Position numbers and translations under genes: made by a program
Assembly: GCF_002099425.1 (NCBI RefSeq)
Contig: NW_018344336.1
Location: 62,001-126,000 of the forward strand
Length of the DNA: 64,000 bases
Origin: Phascolarctos cinereus
Lineage: Eukaryota; Chordata; Mammalia; Diprotodontia; Phascolarctidae
Reading direction: 5' to 3'
The notes under the pieces: generated by a model
The model's database searches: none
What the model was told of the DNA's origin: nothing
The model's input: the letters and a program-made list of their open reading frames with translations, nothing else
Part shown: positions 44,601 through 57,479 of the stretch, in pieces
Layout: every line of letters begins with the position of its first letter
Numbering within the stretch: the stretch's first letter is position 1

Positions 44601-44694
44601 TGGATTTGATTACTCTTTGAGGAAATGGGGACCCCATGTCATCTCTGTCCTCCACAGCACAAATAGCAGAAACAGGTGTTCTTGGATTCCCTAG

Positions 44695-44863
44695 TAGGGG
44701 TGGGGAACCTGCAGCCTCCAGACCACATGGCCCTCTAGGTCCTCAAGTGTGGCCCTTCATCTGAATCCAAACTTTGAGAGAACATTTGGCTTCAGTCACA
44801 GGGCCACATTTGAGGACGTAGAGGGCCACAGGTAGTCTTGAAGCCTCAGGTTGCCAACCCCTG
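44695..44863. mobile_element. hAT-type MITE, copy 6
   Basis: 169 bp, beginning TAGGGGTGGGGAACC. Shares the CATTTGGCTTCAGTC loop-side change with 60106-60276. Confidence 0.8.
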
Positions 44864-45074
44864 AGTCCTAGTCATTTAATTTTTGGTCTAGAAATTGTTT
44901 TCATCTGATTGTTTTACTTTTAATATTTGTGTCCAACTTATGCTTCCACAACCTTCTGAACAAGTTTACCCCATCTCTCTGAAGATATGTGTGCCTTAAT
45001 ATTGATTTTGTAGCTACTTTCCAAGAAGGGTTCAAAAAGTTTGTAGTGAATGAAATAATACGTAATAACTACAA

Positions 45075-45323
45075 TTTCTAAAGTATTTTGAGGTTTGCAA
45101 AGCACTTTACAAACATGATCGCATCTGATCTTTACAGCAAAACCAGGAGGTAGGTGCTCTTCTCCTCCAGACTTTACAGTTGAAGAAACCGAGGCAGGCA
45201 GAAGTTAAGTGACTTCACTAGAATCTCACAGAGCTGGTCAGTGTGTGAGACTTCATTTGAACTCCGGGCTTTCTGGCTTCAGGCTCAGTGCTCTATCTGC
45301 TGAGCTACCCAGCTACCTAATGG
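45075..45323 (-). repeat. CORE-SINE, antisense
   Basis: Differs from the 60.5-kb copy only at scattered positions, e.g. GTGACTTCACTAG against GTGACTTGCCTAG. Confidence 0.75.
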
Positions 45324-45507
45324 TACCAGATTTTAACAGATTATTACTGGGTTATAAGACACGACAAATATGAAGATTTCATAGAAACTTGGGAATAGTT
45401 ATGGATCTTTCTGCAGAGTCAAATAAGCAAAACCAGTAAAAGAGTGTGAGCCTGACTGCAAGAAAGTAATTTGGAAAAGAAAATGCTTTATGAAATGATT
45501 GTATAAG

Positions 45508-45527
45508 GTGTGTATGTGTGTGTGTGT

Positions 45528-45574
<47 letters not shown>

Positions 45575-45637
45575 AGAAGAAGAAGAAGAAGAAGAAGAAG
45601 AAGAAGAAGAAGAAGAAGAAGAAGAAGAAGAAGAAAA
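45508..45637. repeat. Composite (TG)n(AG)n(GAA)n microsatellite
   Basis: About 22 uninterrupted GAA repeats (45569-45634) follow the AG run. Confidence 0.9.
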
Positions 45638-45898
45638 AGTGAAAGAGGGAAGGGAGGAGAAAGACACAAAGTAAGAATGTGTGTCCTTTTCTCAATGCCC
45701 AACTTCTTTCCATTCATTAATCATAATGTGGAATGGGTCAGGTTGGAAGGTTTTTTTTTTTAATGGGACACAGCTTGTGTCTGTCTTGTATTTTCCTTAA
45801 ATGGGCATTAACTTTGCTATTTGCTTAAATAAAGTGATAATGTGGTCCTATCCAGTCACAGCCTGGTGACAAAGTGTGTATACCTCTGTTCGTGAAGT

Positions 45899-46443
45899 TG
45901 TTCCACTAGGTGAGAAATAACTCATTTGGACCCAAGAGGGATGAAGTTAAAACCCCAATTTATTATGCAGTTGCAACCCCAGGTGTCCTGTGGACACATT
46001 GTACCAAAGTAGGAGTTCACTATATATCTCTATTCCTGGCAGCAAAGTCCCTCCTCGTTTTCTCACTGGCTGAGTACTGCAGAGTATGCAACTTTCTGGT
46101 ATGCCTATTACACATCTAATCCTTGACACGTCATTCCTCCTTCTTCACACATCCCATGTTCAGAAAATGGTGCCTTAGCCCTCCTGGAATTGCAGAAGCT
46201 AATATTTATGTCTAATAAGCATGTGCCCTCCAAGCAAAGCTTAACCTTGTCCTACTTACTAACGTGTATCAGCAAAACAAGATAAGACCCGCTTTATCCT
46301 ATGTTACCTAGTTACTTTTAGCCCTTGTTTCAATTTTATGGAATCTTTTGTTCTGATTAACTTCTATCAGCAAAACATGAGACCTGCTGTATTCTGTTTT
46401 ATTTAGTTACTTCTCTAGATATTTGCTCCAAATGTATGGAACA
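45899..46443 (-). mobile_element. LTR-2 solo LTR (fossil)
   Basis: 545 bp, same insertion point as 27303-27847. A 69-codon plus-strand open frame inside it is shared with the 61-kb copy only because the copies are nearly identical. Confidence 0.65.
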
Positions 46444-47000
46444 AAGATCTTCCTTATATCTCTCACCTATATTTCTGGCCTCATATTGACCAACAATTGG
46501 ATCTTATTCCTGCTTCTGGCCTCTTCACCCTCTCCTGGGCTCTCACCTGAAGCCCCAGGAAGATGTTCAAGGAGGGTTCTGGGTGAAGCAGCTAGGGGTC
46601 ATCCCCCTTACTTCAGAAATAAACACAACATTTAGGGAAGTCATGGATTTTACTAGGGCTCACCCTGCTCACTGTGTTTCCCAGACTGGCCCAAAGTTGG
46701 GAACAGGCAGGTTCTGTTTGCCCTTCCCTGAAGCTCACAGTCATAACTGAACCCCCTAGTTCTTGGGAAACCTGCCCAGAGGCTTCTGCGGAGTGCCTTC
46801 CGGGGATCCTCAGCCCATGATGCTTGGTTCTCAGAGGAGGAAGAGGTGGAGGCTGGACTTAAGGTCTGCCTCTGGCTTTTACTGGTTGTATGATCTTGGC
46901 CATGTCCCTGTCCTTCTCTTGATCTCAGTTATGTTTTCTCTAAATCAGGAGGTTGGATCAGATGAGCTCTGGGGTCTCTTTTAGTCATAAAACCTGTCCA
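46444..47000 (+). repeat. Core A with MIR-like SINE
   Basis: The acceptor-like site reads GAAGCTCACAG, ending at about 46740. The MIR-like part begins near 46861. Confidence 0.65.
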
Positions 47001-47727
47001 CACCTGTAAGTGCATTCAGACTCTATCCCCACATCCACACCCATCCATCAATGTTAGCCAATTGCCCCTCACTGCCCACTGGAGAAGACCATCCTAGTTT
47101 AATGTTTTCCCTTGGGAAAGCTCCCCATCAGCAAGCTCTGCCCTTATTCTAAGCCTAAAAACTGGAAGAAATCCAATAATTCTTCCTGGACTTGCCTCCT
47201 GAACCAGAGGTGCCCCCACCCCTCACCTCACAGTTACTGTCACACCCCAAAGCCACAGGGACTGGAAAGAGAAGGCTCGGAAAGTTACCGTTTGGAACTG
47301 TTTCCCTACGATGGGCAGGCGTCCTGGGGTCTGGGCCTGATGTTTTCTGGCCCTTTTCTCCCATGCACAATAGAAAGAACCTCAGGTGGGCTTTGGGCAA
47401 GTGCACTGCCCTCTCTGCCCTCTCAGATCCCCACTCCAAGGCATCCTGGTCCTCAGGTTACAGCCAATGGGAGCTGAGTCTCGGCCGGTGACGTCAGCGC
47501 GCACCTTGATGAGCCGGTCGTCCTCCAACCAATCCCACTGCTCCCTCAGCTCGCCCCGTCAGGTACCCTGCTCACCCGTTTCCATGGAAACAGCATCCAT
47601 CCCAGTCACACACTATTGATGTCATTTTCTGCCCTCCCTCGGGGCCCTCTCCCTCTCTCTTTCTTCCAAACACTTTCTCTTGCTCTTTCCCCTCCCCCAC
47701 TGCCTCTACAGGTATCTGCAGCTGCCA
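47001..47727 (+). promoter_or_regulatory. Promoter-like cassette (P7), reference copy
   Basis: In order: CCAAT (47464-47468), a perfect CRE TGACGTCA (47489-47496) in a CpG-containing context, CCAAT (47529-47533), a perfect 14-bp palindrome GTTTCCATGGAAAC (47578-47591) matching RFX X-box/EF-C sites, then CACTATTGATGTC. NF-Y, CREB/CREM and RFX are the known readers of such sites, which occur together in MHC class II promoters and in TATA-less germ-cell or ciliary promoters. No TATA box is evident. The spacing here (25, 40, 49 bp) differs from the compact MHC-II layout. No coding exon is seen beside it. Function is inferred. Confidence 0.65.
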
Positions 47728-47946
47728 GCTGGGGCTCTATCCACTGTGCCACCTAGCTGCCCCCAAGAGTCTTAACTGATATCTATTAAAATTGTTTCTT
47801 GGGGGCAGCTAGGTACTGCAGTGGATAGAGCACTGGTCCTGGAGTCAGTAGGACCTGAGTTCAAATCTGGCAACAGACACATAACTAGCTGTGTGACCCT
47901 AGGCAAGTCACTGAACCCCAATTGCCTCACCAAACAAAGAAAATTT
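47728..47946. repeat. SINE-head hairpin and short SINE
   Basis: Counterpart of 29149-29358, with antisense head at about 47731-47767 and full SINE at 47802-47946. Confidence 0.75.
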
Positions 47947-48002
47947 ATGAAATTATTTTACTGCAGGTACATGAGTGTTAGGGTACACAACTGTAGGAGT
48001 CT

Positions 48003-49255
48003 GTGTGTGTGTGTGTGTGTGTGTGTGCGCACGCACACATGTGTATGTTGTGTGTTTCTCTTCCAAATTCCATTCCTCCTCAGGTTCAATCACTCCTAAC
48101 ACCCTGAATTAGATAATATTGGAGCTTGTTTCATGGAGGCCACATTTTTCTGTATTGTGCCTTCCTTTAGATTTCTATTAACTAAAATATTTGCTCCAAT
48201 CTCTTTGAGCCTATTGAAGAAGTGTTCATACCCCTCCTAGTGAAGTTGCTCTCCTATATTTCTGGCCCCATTTTGACAAAGAATTGGATTTTGCTCCTGC
48301 TTCTGGCCTCTTCAGGCTGTTTGCATAAGGGGACTATTTTATTGATAGATGTGCATGAGGCTGATCTAGGAAGGGTGGGAGAGAAGCCCCCTTTTCCTGG
48401 TAGGCAGAACCCCACTGAGCTGCCCTGGGATGAAAGGAAAGGGCATCTGAGCTCTGCTCAGGGGTTATTCTGCTTCCTTTCCCACCCTGAATCCAGAGAC
48501 CCCTTCTGCAGCCCAAGGAGGTCCCTTTTCACAGCTGAAAATACTCTGCTCCATTCTATGGATAACCTCCACCTTCCTTCCCCTCAATGAAAGCCCAACT
48601 GCCACCCAGCCCACCTCCACCAAGCAGCAGTTGACCCCTGCTCTCCAAGGCTTGTCTCTTAGGCCAAGGCTTTACCACCATTAACACACTGGGAATGTCC
48701 AAGGCACACCTTTTCCCTCACTAGACCAGGATTTCTCTGGGAGCAGGAAACAGGGACCTTGCCAAGACTCATTCTTGCAAGCCCCAGGATAATGTTCAAT
48801 TAGGACTCTGAGTGAAGCAGGTGGGGGTCATCACCCTTATGTCAGAAGTTGAAGAAAGTGTTTCACAGAAGTCATGGGATTTGCTTAGCCTCACTCTGTT
48901 AAGTGTGTGCCCCAGGCCGGCCCAAAGCTGAGGGGGAACAGGTGCTTTTACTTAATCCCACAGTAATGATTTAAAACATCCCAAACGTCAGGGCTATGCG
49001 GAACATGCCCACTGAATTCTGGGAGACCCTTTTCAGGGACATTGGGCTCATGAAGCTTAGCTGTCAGAGGAAGGAGAGGCCAAGCTGGAAGCCAGCTAGC
49101 CTGGCAGGCAGGAGAGATCTGAGTTCAAGACCTGGGTGTGCCTCTCACTGGCTGTGTGACTGTGGCCATGTCCCTGGCCTCCTCTTGACCTCAGACACAC
49201 TTTTTCTCAAAAGAGGAGGTTGGTCAAATGACTCTGAGATCTCTTTTAGCTCTCC
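48003..49255 (+). repeat. TG run and core B with MIR-like SINE
   Basis: (TG)n with GTGCGCACGCAC at 48003-48052, core B to about 49095, then the MIR-like part. Close match to 29511-30715. Confidence 0.65.
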
Positions 49256-49847
49256 ATCTTACCTAAATCTGAAAGCCCATTTGGACCCAATCCCCCTACC
49301 CCTGCCTTCCACACCCAACCACCTTCTCTGGCTGAGAAGACCCTGCTCCTCTAATGTTTTACTTTGGGGTATTCCCCAGTCACAAAATTCTACTTTGCTC
49401 TAAGTCCATAGGCCAAATGAGAACTAGAAAGAGCCCCATTGCACACAGGTGAGGTTACCCTCAGAGCCCATGGAGGTAGAAGGCAAAAGTTCCTTAGTGT
49501 CCAACTGAGAACCATTTCTCTCCCTTTTCTGAAGGGTCCAGGGGTCTGGGATATCACTTTGGTGGCCTCTCTTGGCAGCTGCTCAAGCCTCTGAACCTCA
49601 GGTGACCATTGGGTACATTTCTCATCCCCCAGGATTCTCTTGCTCCTCAGATCCTCACTCCCAGCCCAGAGGTGTGGACAGGGAGCCAAAAGTCAAGCAG
49701 AACTGAATCTGGGCAAGGTGGACCCCCCAGTGAGAGCTGATGGATAGTAACATGGATGTTCACTTTAGTGAGTCAGGAGGCCCCAACGTGGAAAGCCTAC
49801 CCCACCTTCCAGTAATTCTACATTAACACGTATGTTTTCATATATAC

Positions 49848-49905
<58 letters not shown>

Positions 49906-50215
49906 ACACATACATATATATATACATACATATATATACACATACATATATATACACATACATATATATACACAAATATATAGCAAGATACAGAGAATAT
50001 ATGAATAGGCAAAGAATATATGACAACTCATTCTTATGAATATGGTGAATGAATTCACATGTAAATACTCCCATTCTCTCCATACATTCAAATACCTAAA
50101 TACTCACATAGTTCTCTACATACAGTCTATGGCCACAGAGGTAGAAATTGAAACAAAGTAGTAAGTGTTCACGATGAAACTATGTTAAGTTTTAAGTCAT
50201 ATAATACAGTTTTTT
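49256..50215 (+). repeat. Core B tail, TG/TA run, minisatellite and short AT block
   Basis: (TG)n(TA)n at about 49848-49890 and the ACATATATATACAC-type minisatellite to about 49975, shorter than at 31.3 kb. LTR-1 is absent at about 50,205. Confidence 0.75.
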
Positions 50216-50225
50216 CTTTTCCTAG

Positions 50226-50732
50226 GGTAGCTAGATCACACAGTGAACAGAGTGCTGGGCCTGGTGTGAGGAAGGCTCCCCTTTCTGACTTCAAATCTAA
50301 CCTTAGACAATTACAAGCTGTGTGACCCTGGAGAAATCACTTAACCCTCAGTTTCCTCATCTGTAAAATGAGCTGGAGAAGGAAATGCCAAACCACTCTA
50401 CTATCTTGGCCAAAAAACTTTAAATGGGGTCACAGAGAGTCAAATAAGATTGAAACACAATAAAAGAATCTGTTTTCTTGTACCTCTGCTGTTGTATTTG
50501 TTCAGTCATGTCTGACTCTTCATGACCCTGTTGGGGATTTTCTTGGCCAAGATAACGGACTGATTTGCCATTTCCCTTTCCAGCTCATTTGACATATGAG
50601 GAAACTGAGGAAAAAATATTAAACGACTTGCCCAAGGTCACACAGCTAGTAAGTTTCTGAGACAAGATTGGAACTCAAGTCTTCCTGATTGCTGGCAATC
50701 TTTCTATTGTGCCACCTAGGTGCTCTGTAAGT
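50226..50732. repeat. Inverted pair of RTE-tailed SINEs
   Basis: Sense copy 50226-50465 and antisense copy 50475-50732. Confidence 0.8.
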
Positions 50733-50978
50733 TTATCTACATGTGTGCAAATATTTGTATAAAAATACATGTGTATGTAGATATGTAATGTACTATAGAT
50801 GACCAACATGTCTACAGAGTGTATAGATGTGGCTACATGGTGCCTCTATGAGATTGCCAGCAGCCGTGGGATATAAGGGATGGATTTGATTACCCTTTGA
50901 GGAAAGGAAGCCCCAGGCCATCTCTGTCATCACAGAGGAGCCACAAATAACAGACACAGGTGTTCTTGGATTACCTAG

Positions 50979-51152
50979 CAGGGGTGGGGAACCTGCAGCC
51001 TCCAGACCACATGTGGCCCTCTAGGTCCTCAAGTGTGGCCCTTCAACTGAATCCAAACTTCACAGAATAAAAGTGTGGGTTCCATCAGAGGGGCACACTT
51101 GAGGACCTAGAGGGCCGCAGGTGACCTCCAGGCCTCAGGTTGTCCAGCCCTG
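50979..51152. mobile_element. hAT-type MITE, copy 7
   Basis: 174 bp with full palindrome. Its copy I counterpart (32382-32532) lacks part of the right arm, so that loss happened after the two higher-order copies separated. Confidence 0.8.
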
Positions 51153-51374
51153 AAACCTAGTGGATGGAGTTGAGGTCTGGAAATTATTTTCATCTGATAT
51201 TTTTACCCTCAATCTTTGTGTCAAACTTTATGCTTCCATAGCCTTCTGAACAAGTTACCCCATCCCCTCTGAAGATATGTGGGCCTCAATATTAATGTGG
51301 TAGCTACTTTCCAAGAAAGCTTGAGAAACTTTGTGGTGAATGTAATAGTAGGTAATAGCTACCATTTCTAAAGT

Positions 51375-51605
51375 CTTTTGAGGTTGGTAAAGGATTTTAT
51401 AAATGTGATCTCATGTGATCTTCACAGCAAAACCAGGCAGTAGGTGCTTTTCTCCTTCCGATTTTACACTTGAGTAAACTGAGGCAGGCATATTTTAAGT
51501 GATTTGCCTAGGATCTCACACAGCTGTTCAGTGTGTGAGACTGGATTTGAACCTGGGTTAATCCTGACTTTAGGCTCAGTGCTCTATCACTGTGCTACCT
51601 AGCTG
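51375..51605 (-). repeat. CORE-SINE, antisense
   Basis: Matches 32745-32992 but the head complement is cut to CTACCTAGCTG. Confidence 0.7.
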
Positions 51606-51801
51606 TATTCTACCAGAGAATAATAGAATATTACTGGGTATAAGAAATGATAAATATGAAGGTTTTAGAGAAATTTGGGAAGACTTAAGGATATGAATAC
51701 AGAGTAAAATCAGCAAAACCAGTAAAAAAAGGTGTCAGCTGGGCTTAAAAAAGCTATATGGAAAAAAAAGTGCTATAAGAAATGATAGTATAAGGAGTTC
51801 T

Positions 51802-51912
<111 letters not shown>

Positions 51913-52099
51913 AGAGAACAAGTAAAAGAGGGAGGGAAGGAGAAAGACAGAGAGAACACAAATACATACACTATGTCTTTCCAATCATTAGTAATAATGT
52001 GGAATAGGTCAGGGTAGAAGGGTTTTTATCATGGGACACATCTTTCTCTCTTGTACTTTACTTAGATTGGCATTAACTTTGGCATTTCCTTAAATGAGT

Positions 52100-52720
52100 T
52101 AAGTGATTAAAGCTCCAGTGCAGCCACTCAGCCTGGGCATCAAATCTTTGTAGCTCTGATGGTGAAGTTGTTCTCCCATGTTTTTGGCCTCATTTTAACC
52201 AAAAAGTGGATTTGTCTCCTCCTTCTGGCCTCTTCAGCTTCTCCTGGGCTTTCCACCTCCAAGCCCCAGGAGGGTTCACGGAAGCAGCTAGGGGTTATCC
52301 CTCTTATTTCACAAATGGACAAAACAATCAGGGAAAGCATGGATTTTGCCAAGGCTCACCCTGCTCACTGTGCATCCCAGCCTGGCCCAAAGCTGGGTAC
52401 AAATGGGCTCAGGTTGCCCTTCTCTTATTCCCACAGTCATAACTGAAGATTCCCAGAACCCCTATTTCTATGGAGAACTTGCCTTCCAGCTTCTGGGGAG
52501 AGCCTTCCCAGGGACCCTCAGCCCATGAAGCTTAGCTCTCAGGGGAGGAAGATGTAGAGCCTGGGCTCAAGTTCTGGGTCTGGCCCATTACTGGCCATGT
52601 GACCTTGGCCATGTCCTTGTTCTCCTTTACACCTCAGTTATGTTTTCTCTAAATTAGGAGCTTGGACCAGATGAGCTGTGGGGTCTCTTTGAGCCCTAAT
52701 GCCTATCCACACCTGTAAGT
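52100..52720 (+). repeat. Core A with MIR-like SINE
   Basis: Near-identical to 33560-34190. The acceptor-like site ends at about 52436. Confidence 0.65.
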
Positions 52721-53235
52721 GCATTCAGATTCTGTCCTCATATCCACACCTCTCCCCCAGTGTTAGCCAACTGCCCCTCCCTCCACAGCTGAGAAAACCC
52801 TGCTGTTCTCATGCTTTCCCTTAGGGCAACCCCCCCCATCACAAGTTCTGCCCTTATTCTAACCCTAAAGATTGGAATAAATCCCATAGCTCTTCCTGGA
52901 CCAGAGTCAGAATACACGTGCCCCCACATCCAGGGCCTGTCGACCTCAGAATGCAGGGGATGGAAGGAAGGAGGCCTGCTGGCGACCATTTTCCTACCAT
53001 GGGTAGCAATTCTGGTGTCTGGACCCTTGTCTCCCATGCTCCAGAAAGAGAGCTTCATGGAGGTTGGGCGGGTCCCCTGGACTCTCTCCTCTCAGATACC
53101 CATTCCCAGCCCTAGGGGTCCTCAGGGAGCCACCAGCCAAGCAGATCTGAGTCTAAGCAAGGTGGACCCCCCCACACCTCTGCTGAGCGCTGTTGGCCGG
53201 TGACCTCAGCGCCCACCTTGGTGTGGCAGGAGACC
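52721..53235 (+). promoter_or_regulatory. Promoter-like cassette, truncated copy
   Basis: It ends in a CRE-like TGACCTCA (53201-53208) before segment X, the same break as at 34.7 kb. Confidence 0.5.
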
Positions 53236-53645
53236 TGTAGACTATCAATGCTGAGAGACCAAAGAATGTCTTTTTACCACTTTATATGTGTCCTACTGCC
53301 CAGGATGGAGTTGCTGCTAATGCTAGGTTCTTAATCCATGTTGATGGAAGCCCATTCATTCAGGAAAACAATTTGGTATTAAGCCTAAAAACTCACTTAA
53401 AATGGGAGTGCCCTTATAGCTTATATTTGCTGACTTTATACTGCAAAGAGACCAAAAACAGGTCCTTATACCACGTGTCCCAAAAGTCTTATGCAGCTTT
53501 ACGTTCTTAAACTTTCAGAGTCCAACGTTTTGAGGTATATATCAAAATATTCACCCCCACACTATGTGGTCACAAAGTAAATAAAGTAGAGCCCTATTGA
53601 TTTCAGAAATGAATGAATTCTTGAGAGTGAGGGAAAAAGCATGTA
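53236..53645 (+). repeat. Segment X
   Basis: Copy of 34701-35110. The mariner-like TIR GTGTCCCAAAAGTCTTATG lies near 53476. Confidence 0.45.
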
Positions 53646-53935
53646 CCACGTTTCACCTCTGGCCCGGCACATAGTAGGTGCATAATGAGTGTCATAATTA
53701 AGTACTACAAGCCAGGCACTAGTTAAGTGCTCACACATATGATCCACTTGCTTCACACAAAGGCACTGTGTGGTGGTATTCTAATCCCCATTTTGCAGTT
53801 AAGGAAACTGAGGCAGGCAGAAGTTAAGTGAGTTGCCTAGGACCTCACAGAGCTGGTCAATGTGTGATACGGATTTGAACTCTGGGCTTTCTGACTTCAG
53901 GCTCAGTGCTCTATCCATGCACTGCCCAGCTGCCT
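53646..53935 (-). repeat. CORE-SINE, antisense, with longer tail
   Basis: Copy of 35111-35420. Confidence 0.7.
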
Positions 53936-54116
53936 AATGGTACCAGACTATAATAACATGCTACTGGGATGTAAGAATGAGAAATGTGAAGATTTCAGAG
54001 AAATTTGGGAAGACCTACGTATATGAATACAGAGTAAAACCAGTAAACACTATACAGCCTGACTGCAAAAAGTATTAATAGAAAGGAAAAGTGCTATGTG
54101 AAATGATTGTATACAA

Positions 54117-54275
54117 AGTGTGTGTGTGTGTGTATCTGTGTGTGAGAGAGAGAGAGAGGCAGAGAGAGACAGAGACAGAGACAGAAAGAGGGAGAAGGAG
54201 AGAAGATGAGACAAGAAGAGGGAAGGAGAGAAAGAAAGAAAGAGGGAGGGAAAGAGAAACACATAGAAAAAGAGA
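54117..54275. repeat. (TG)n and AG-rich purine tract
   Basis: Slightly shorter than 35604-35785, with fewer TG repeats. Confidence 0.85.
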
Positions 54276-54449
54276 GAAGGTGTGTTCTTTCCTCAATGCA
54301 CAACTTCTTTTCAATCATTAATAAAAATGTGAAATGGGTCAGGGTGGAAGGGTTTTTATCATGGGACATATCTTTCTCTCTTGTACTTTCCTTAGATTGG
54401 CATTAACTTCAGTATTAGTTTAAAGAAATTAAGTAATTAACAGTGCAGT

Positions 54450-55045
54450 CCAGTCACTCTGCCTGGTGATGAAGTGTTTATAGCACTCCTGGTAAAGTTA
54501 CTCTCCCATATTTCAGGCCTCATTTTGACCAACCATTGGATTTGGCTCTAGCTACTGGACTCTTCAGCCTCTCTCTGGGCTATCACCTGCAAGCCCCAGG
54601 AAAATGTTCAAGGAGAGTACTGGGTGAAGCAGCTGGGGATCATCTCCCTTACATCACAAATGGAGAAAACAATGAGGGAAGGCATGGATTTTACTAAGGC
54701 TCACAGCCTGCTCACTGTGTATCCCACGCTGGCCCAAAGCTGCATACAAGAGCTCGGGTTGCCCTTCCCTAAAGCCCACAGTCATAACTGAAGACTCCCA
54801 CAACCCCTAGTTCTTTGGGGAACCTGCCCTCCAGCTTCTGCAGAGAGCCTTCCCAGGGACTCTTGGTCTATGAATCTTGGCTCTCACAGGAGGAAGAGGT
54901 GGAGGCTGAGCTGGAAGCTAGGATCTTTCCCTTACTACCTTTGAGACCTTGGCTGTGTAACCCTGCCCTCTTCTTGACCTCAGTTATGCTTTCTCCAAAT
55001 TGTGAGGTTGGACCAGATGAACTCTGGGGCCTCTTTTAGCCCTAA
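54450..55045 (+). repeat. Core A with MIR-like SINE (second in this unit)
   Basis: Copy of 35930-36560. The acceptor-like CTAAAGCCCACAG ends at about 54781. Confidence 0.65.
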
Positions 55046-55955
55046 ACCCTATCCTCACCTATAAGTGCATTCAGACTCTACCCACACATCCATACCCTCC
55101 TCCAATGACAGCCAACTGCCCCACACTCCCCAGCTGAGCAGACCCTGCTAGTCTCATCCTTTCCCTTGGGGCAGCCCCCATCAGTAAGTTCTGCCTTTAT
55201 TCTCACCCTAAAGATTGTAATAAATCCAATGCTTCTTCCTGAACCAGAGGATCCCCTCCCCACCACCGCTCAGAACCGCTTCTTCTCACAAGGACTGTCA
55301 GACCTGAGAGCTCAGGTGGGTGGAAGGAAAAGGTCCCACAGAGACCTGGTTGTGACCATTTTGCTACTAAGGGCAGGAGTCCTGGGGTCAGGGGCCTGTG
55401 TTTCCTGACCCCTTGTTTCCCATGCACAGGAGTCTGAGCCTCAAGGGGTCTTTGGGTGGTTCCCCTGGCCTCTATCCCCTCTCAGGTATCCACTCCTAGC
55501 CCTAGGGGTCCTCAGAGAGCCATCAGCCAATGGCAGCTTAGTCTGGGCAAGGTGGACCACCCCCAACTCCCCCCTCTGCCACAGTGCCCATAGACATTGA
55601 TGTCAGTGTGTGCTTCGTTCTGGCAGGAGTCGTCCTCCAGCCAATCACGTTGCTCCCTCCACTGGCCCCCATCCTGCATCCCATTGGTCTGTTACCATGG
55701 AGACAGCATCGTTTCCCCTCGCACGCTATTGGTCTAATTTTCTCCTCCCCCTCAGGCCTTCTGCAGTACTTTTCCTTCTTTCCTGCCCCTACACCTTCTC
55801 CAGCTCATTGTCTGTTCTTCCAAACTTTTTTCTGACTCATTTTCACCTCCCCTCACTGCAGCTACAAGTTTCTCGACCTCCCAGCAGAGTGTCCTGACTG
55901 TTATCATTTGGGGAGCAGAGGAAGGGCGGGGTAGCACCCCAGGGACCAGGACTGA
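55046..55955 (+). promoter_or_regulatory. Promoter-like cassette (P8)
   Basis: CCAAT 55527-55531, CRE-like TGATGTCA 55598-55605, CCAAT 55641-55645 and X-box GTTACCATGGAGAC 55691-55704, with ATTGG boxes on both sides of the X-box. Spacings of 43 and 50 bp equal P6. The CRE differs from P6 by one base. Confidence 0.62.
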
Positions 55956-56667
55956 TGCCTTGCACTGGATACGCTTGGATATGGGTGGATGCATATACAC
56001 ACTTGACTTTTATGTTCCTATATAGAAGAATAACATGTATATATTTCATTTATCTTTCTTCCCTGTGTTCATCTATGAATACTCATATATATGACTACAG
56101 AGTCTCTCTCTTTAAAATATACATACTTCATATTTGAGTATGTGAATATATAGAGAATATATGACAACTCATACGTAAGAAGTCAGAGAATAGATTCACA
56201 AATATATACATATGTATGTACTCAGGGTCTTTCCCTTCATTCCTATATACACGTTCTCATTTATACTTTCTGTAAATTCATTGGTATGACTCATTCATTC
56301 TATCTCCTCATAAACATTAGTAATCACTCTCTCTTTTCCTACCTGTATAAGCACTCACACATTCACTCTATTCATTTATATGAGTACCCATATTCTCTCT
56401 TTTCCTGTATGTGTTTGTGTGTGTATGCTGACATTCTCTGGCTATGATCGCTGAGAAGAGCTCTCTCACATCCTTCCTAAATACCTGAAAGTATTCTACT
56501 GCTTCTTTTCCTGTGAGAGAATTTAGGAAACCTCCTGTGTCTGAACAGAGTGAGTTTATCAGTACTCATATATAGGAATATCGTGGGAGAATAAGGGTAC
56601 CCTTAGGTTTAGGCATATAGACTGAAGGAGTACTGATAAATGAAGTCCTCACAGGAATGCAGGAAGA
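55956..56667 (+). repeat. AT-rich unit block, cut at a deletion junction
   Basis: It follows 37461-38158 and then joins sequence equivalent to 41272 at GAAGACAAACAACAAAC (about 56667). Confidence 0.75.
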
Positions 56668-57155
56668 CAAACAACAAACTTGGGAGGTAGGTGCTCTTCT
56701 CCTCCTGACTTTACAGTTGAGGAAACTGAGGCAGGCGAAGTTAAGTGACTTGCCTGGGATCTTACAGACGTGGTCAGTGTGTGAGACTGGATTTGAACTC
56801 TGGCCTTTCTGACTTCAGGCTCATTGTCCTATCCTCTGTGCTACCTAGCTGCCTAATGGTACCAGACTATAATAGAATATAACCTTGCTATAAGAAATAT
56901 CAAATGTAAAGATTTCAGAGAAAGTTGGGAAGATTTCCATATATGAATACAGTGTAAAATAAGAAAAAACAGTAAAACAGTATGCAGAATGACTGCCAAA
57001 ACCTAAACGGAGGGGGCAAGTGGGGGGCTCAGCGTATAGAGCACTGGCGCTGGAGTCAGGAAGACCTGAGTTCAAATCTAGTCTCAGACACTTGACACTT
57101 ACTAGCTGTGTGACCCTGGGCATGTCACACCCCAATTGCCTCACCAAAGAGAAAA
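56668..57155. repeat. Partial antisense CORE-SINE and extra short SINE
   Basis: CORE-SINE remnant (56668-56855) and sense short SINE (57010-57155), matching 41272-41765. Confidence 0.75.
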
Positions 57156-57204
57156 AAACCCTAAATGGAAAAGACAGTGCTATATGAAACGATTGTATAA
57201 GGTG

Positions 57205-57325
57205 TGTGTGTATGAGAGAGAGAGAGAGAGACAGAGAGACAGAGAGACAGAGAGAGAGAGGAGGGACAGGAAGAAGGAGGGAGGAAGGGAAAGAGGGAGG
57301 GAAAAAGAAAGAGAGATAGAGAGAA
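57205..57325. repeat. AG-rich microsatellite and purine tract
   Basis: Counterpart of 41803-41935, a few repeats shorter. Confidence 0.85.
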
Positions 57326-57479
57326 TATACAACATACAACCTCTTTCCAATTATTAGTAATAATGTGGAAAGGGTCAGGGTGGAATGCTCTTTATCATGG
57401 GAAACATCTTTCTCTCTTGTACTTTCCTTACACTGGCATTAACTTAGATATTCAACTAAATTAAGTGATTAACAGTCCA

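Noticed and set aside
45910-46119. 69-codon frame identical at 45.9 and 61.3 kb
   Set aside because: It falls inside LTR-2, and its identity reflects the very recent duplication of copies II and III.
47464-47591. MHC class II promoter with an adjacent class II gene
   Set aside because: The sites are of similar kinds but spaced 40-49 bp apart, not in the compact X1-X2-Y order, and no class II exon is present.
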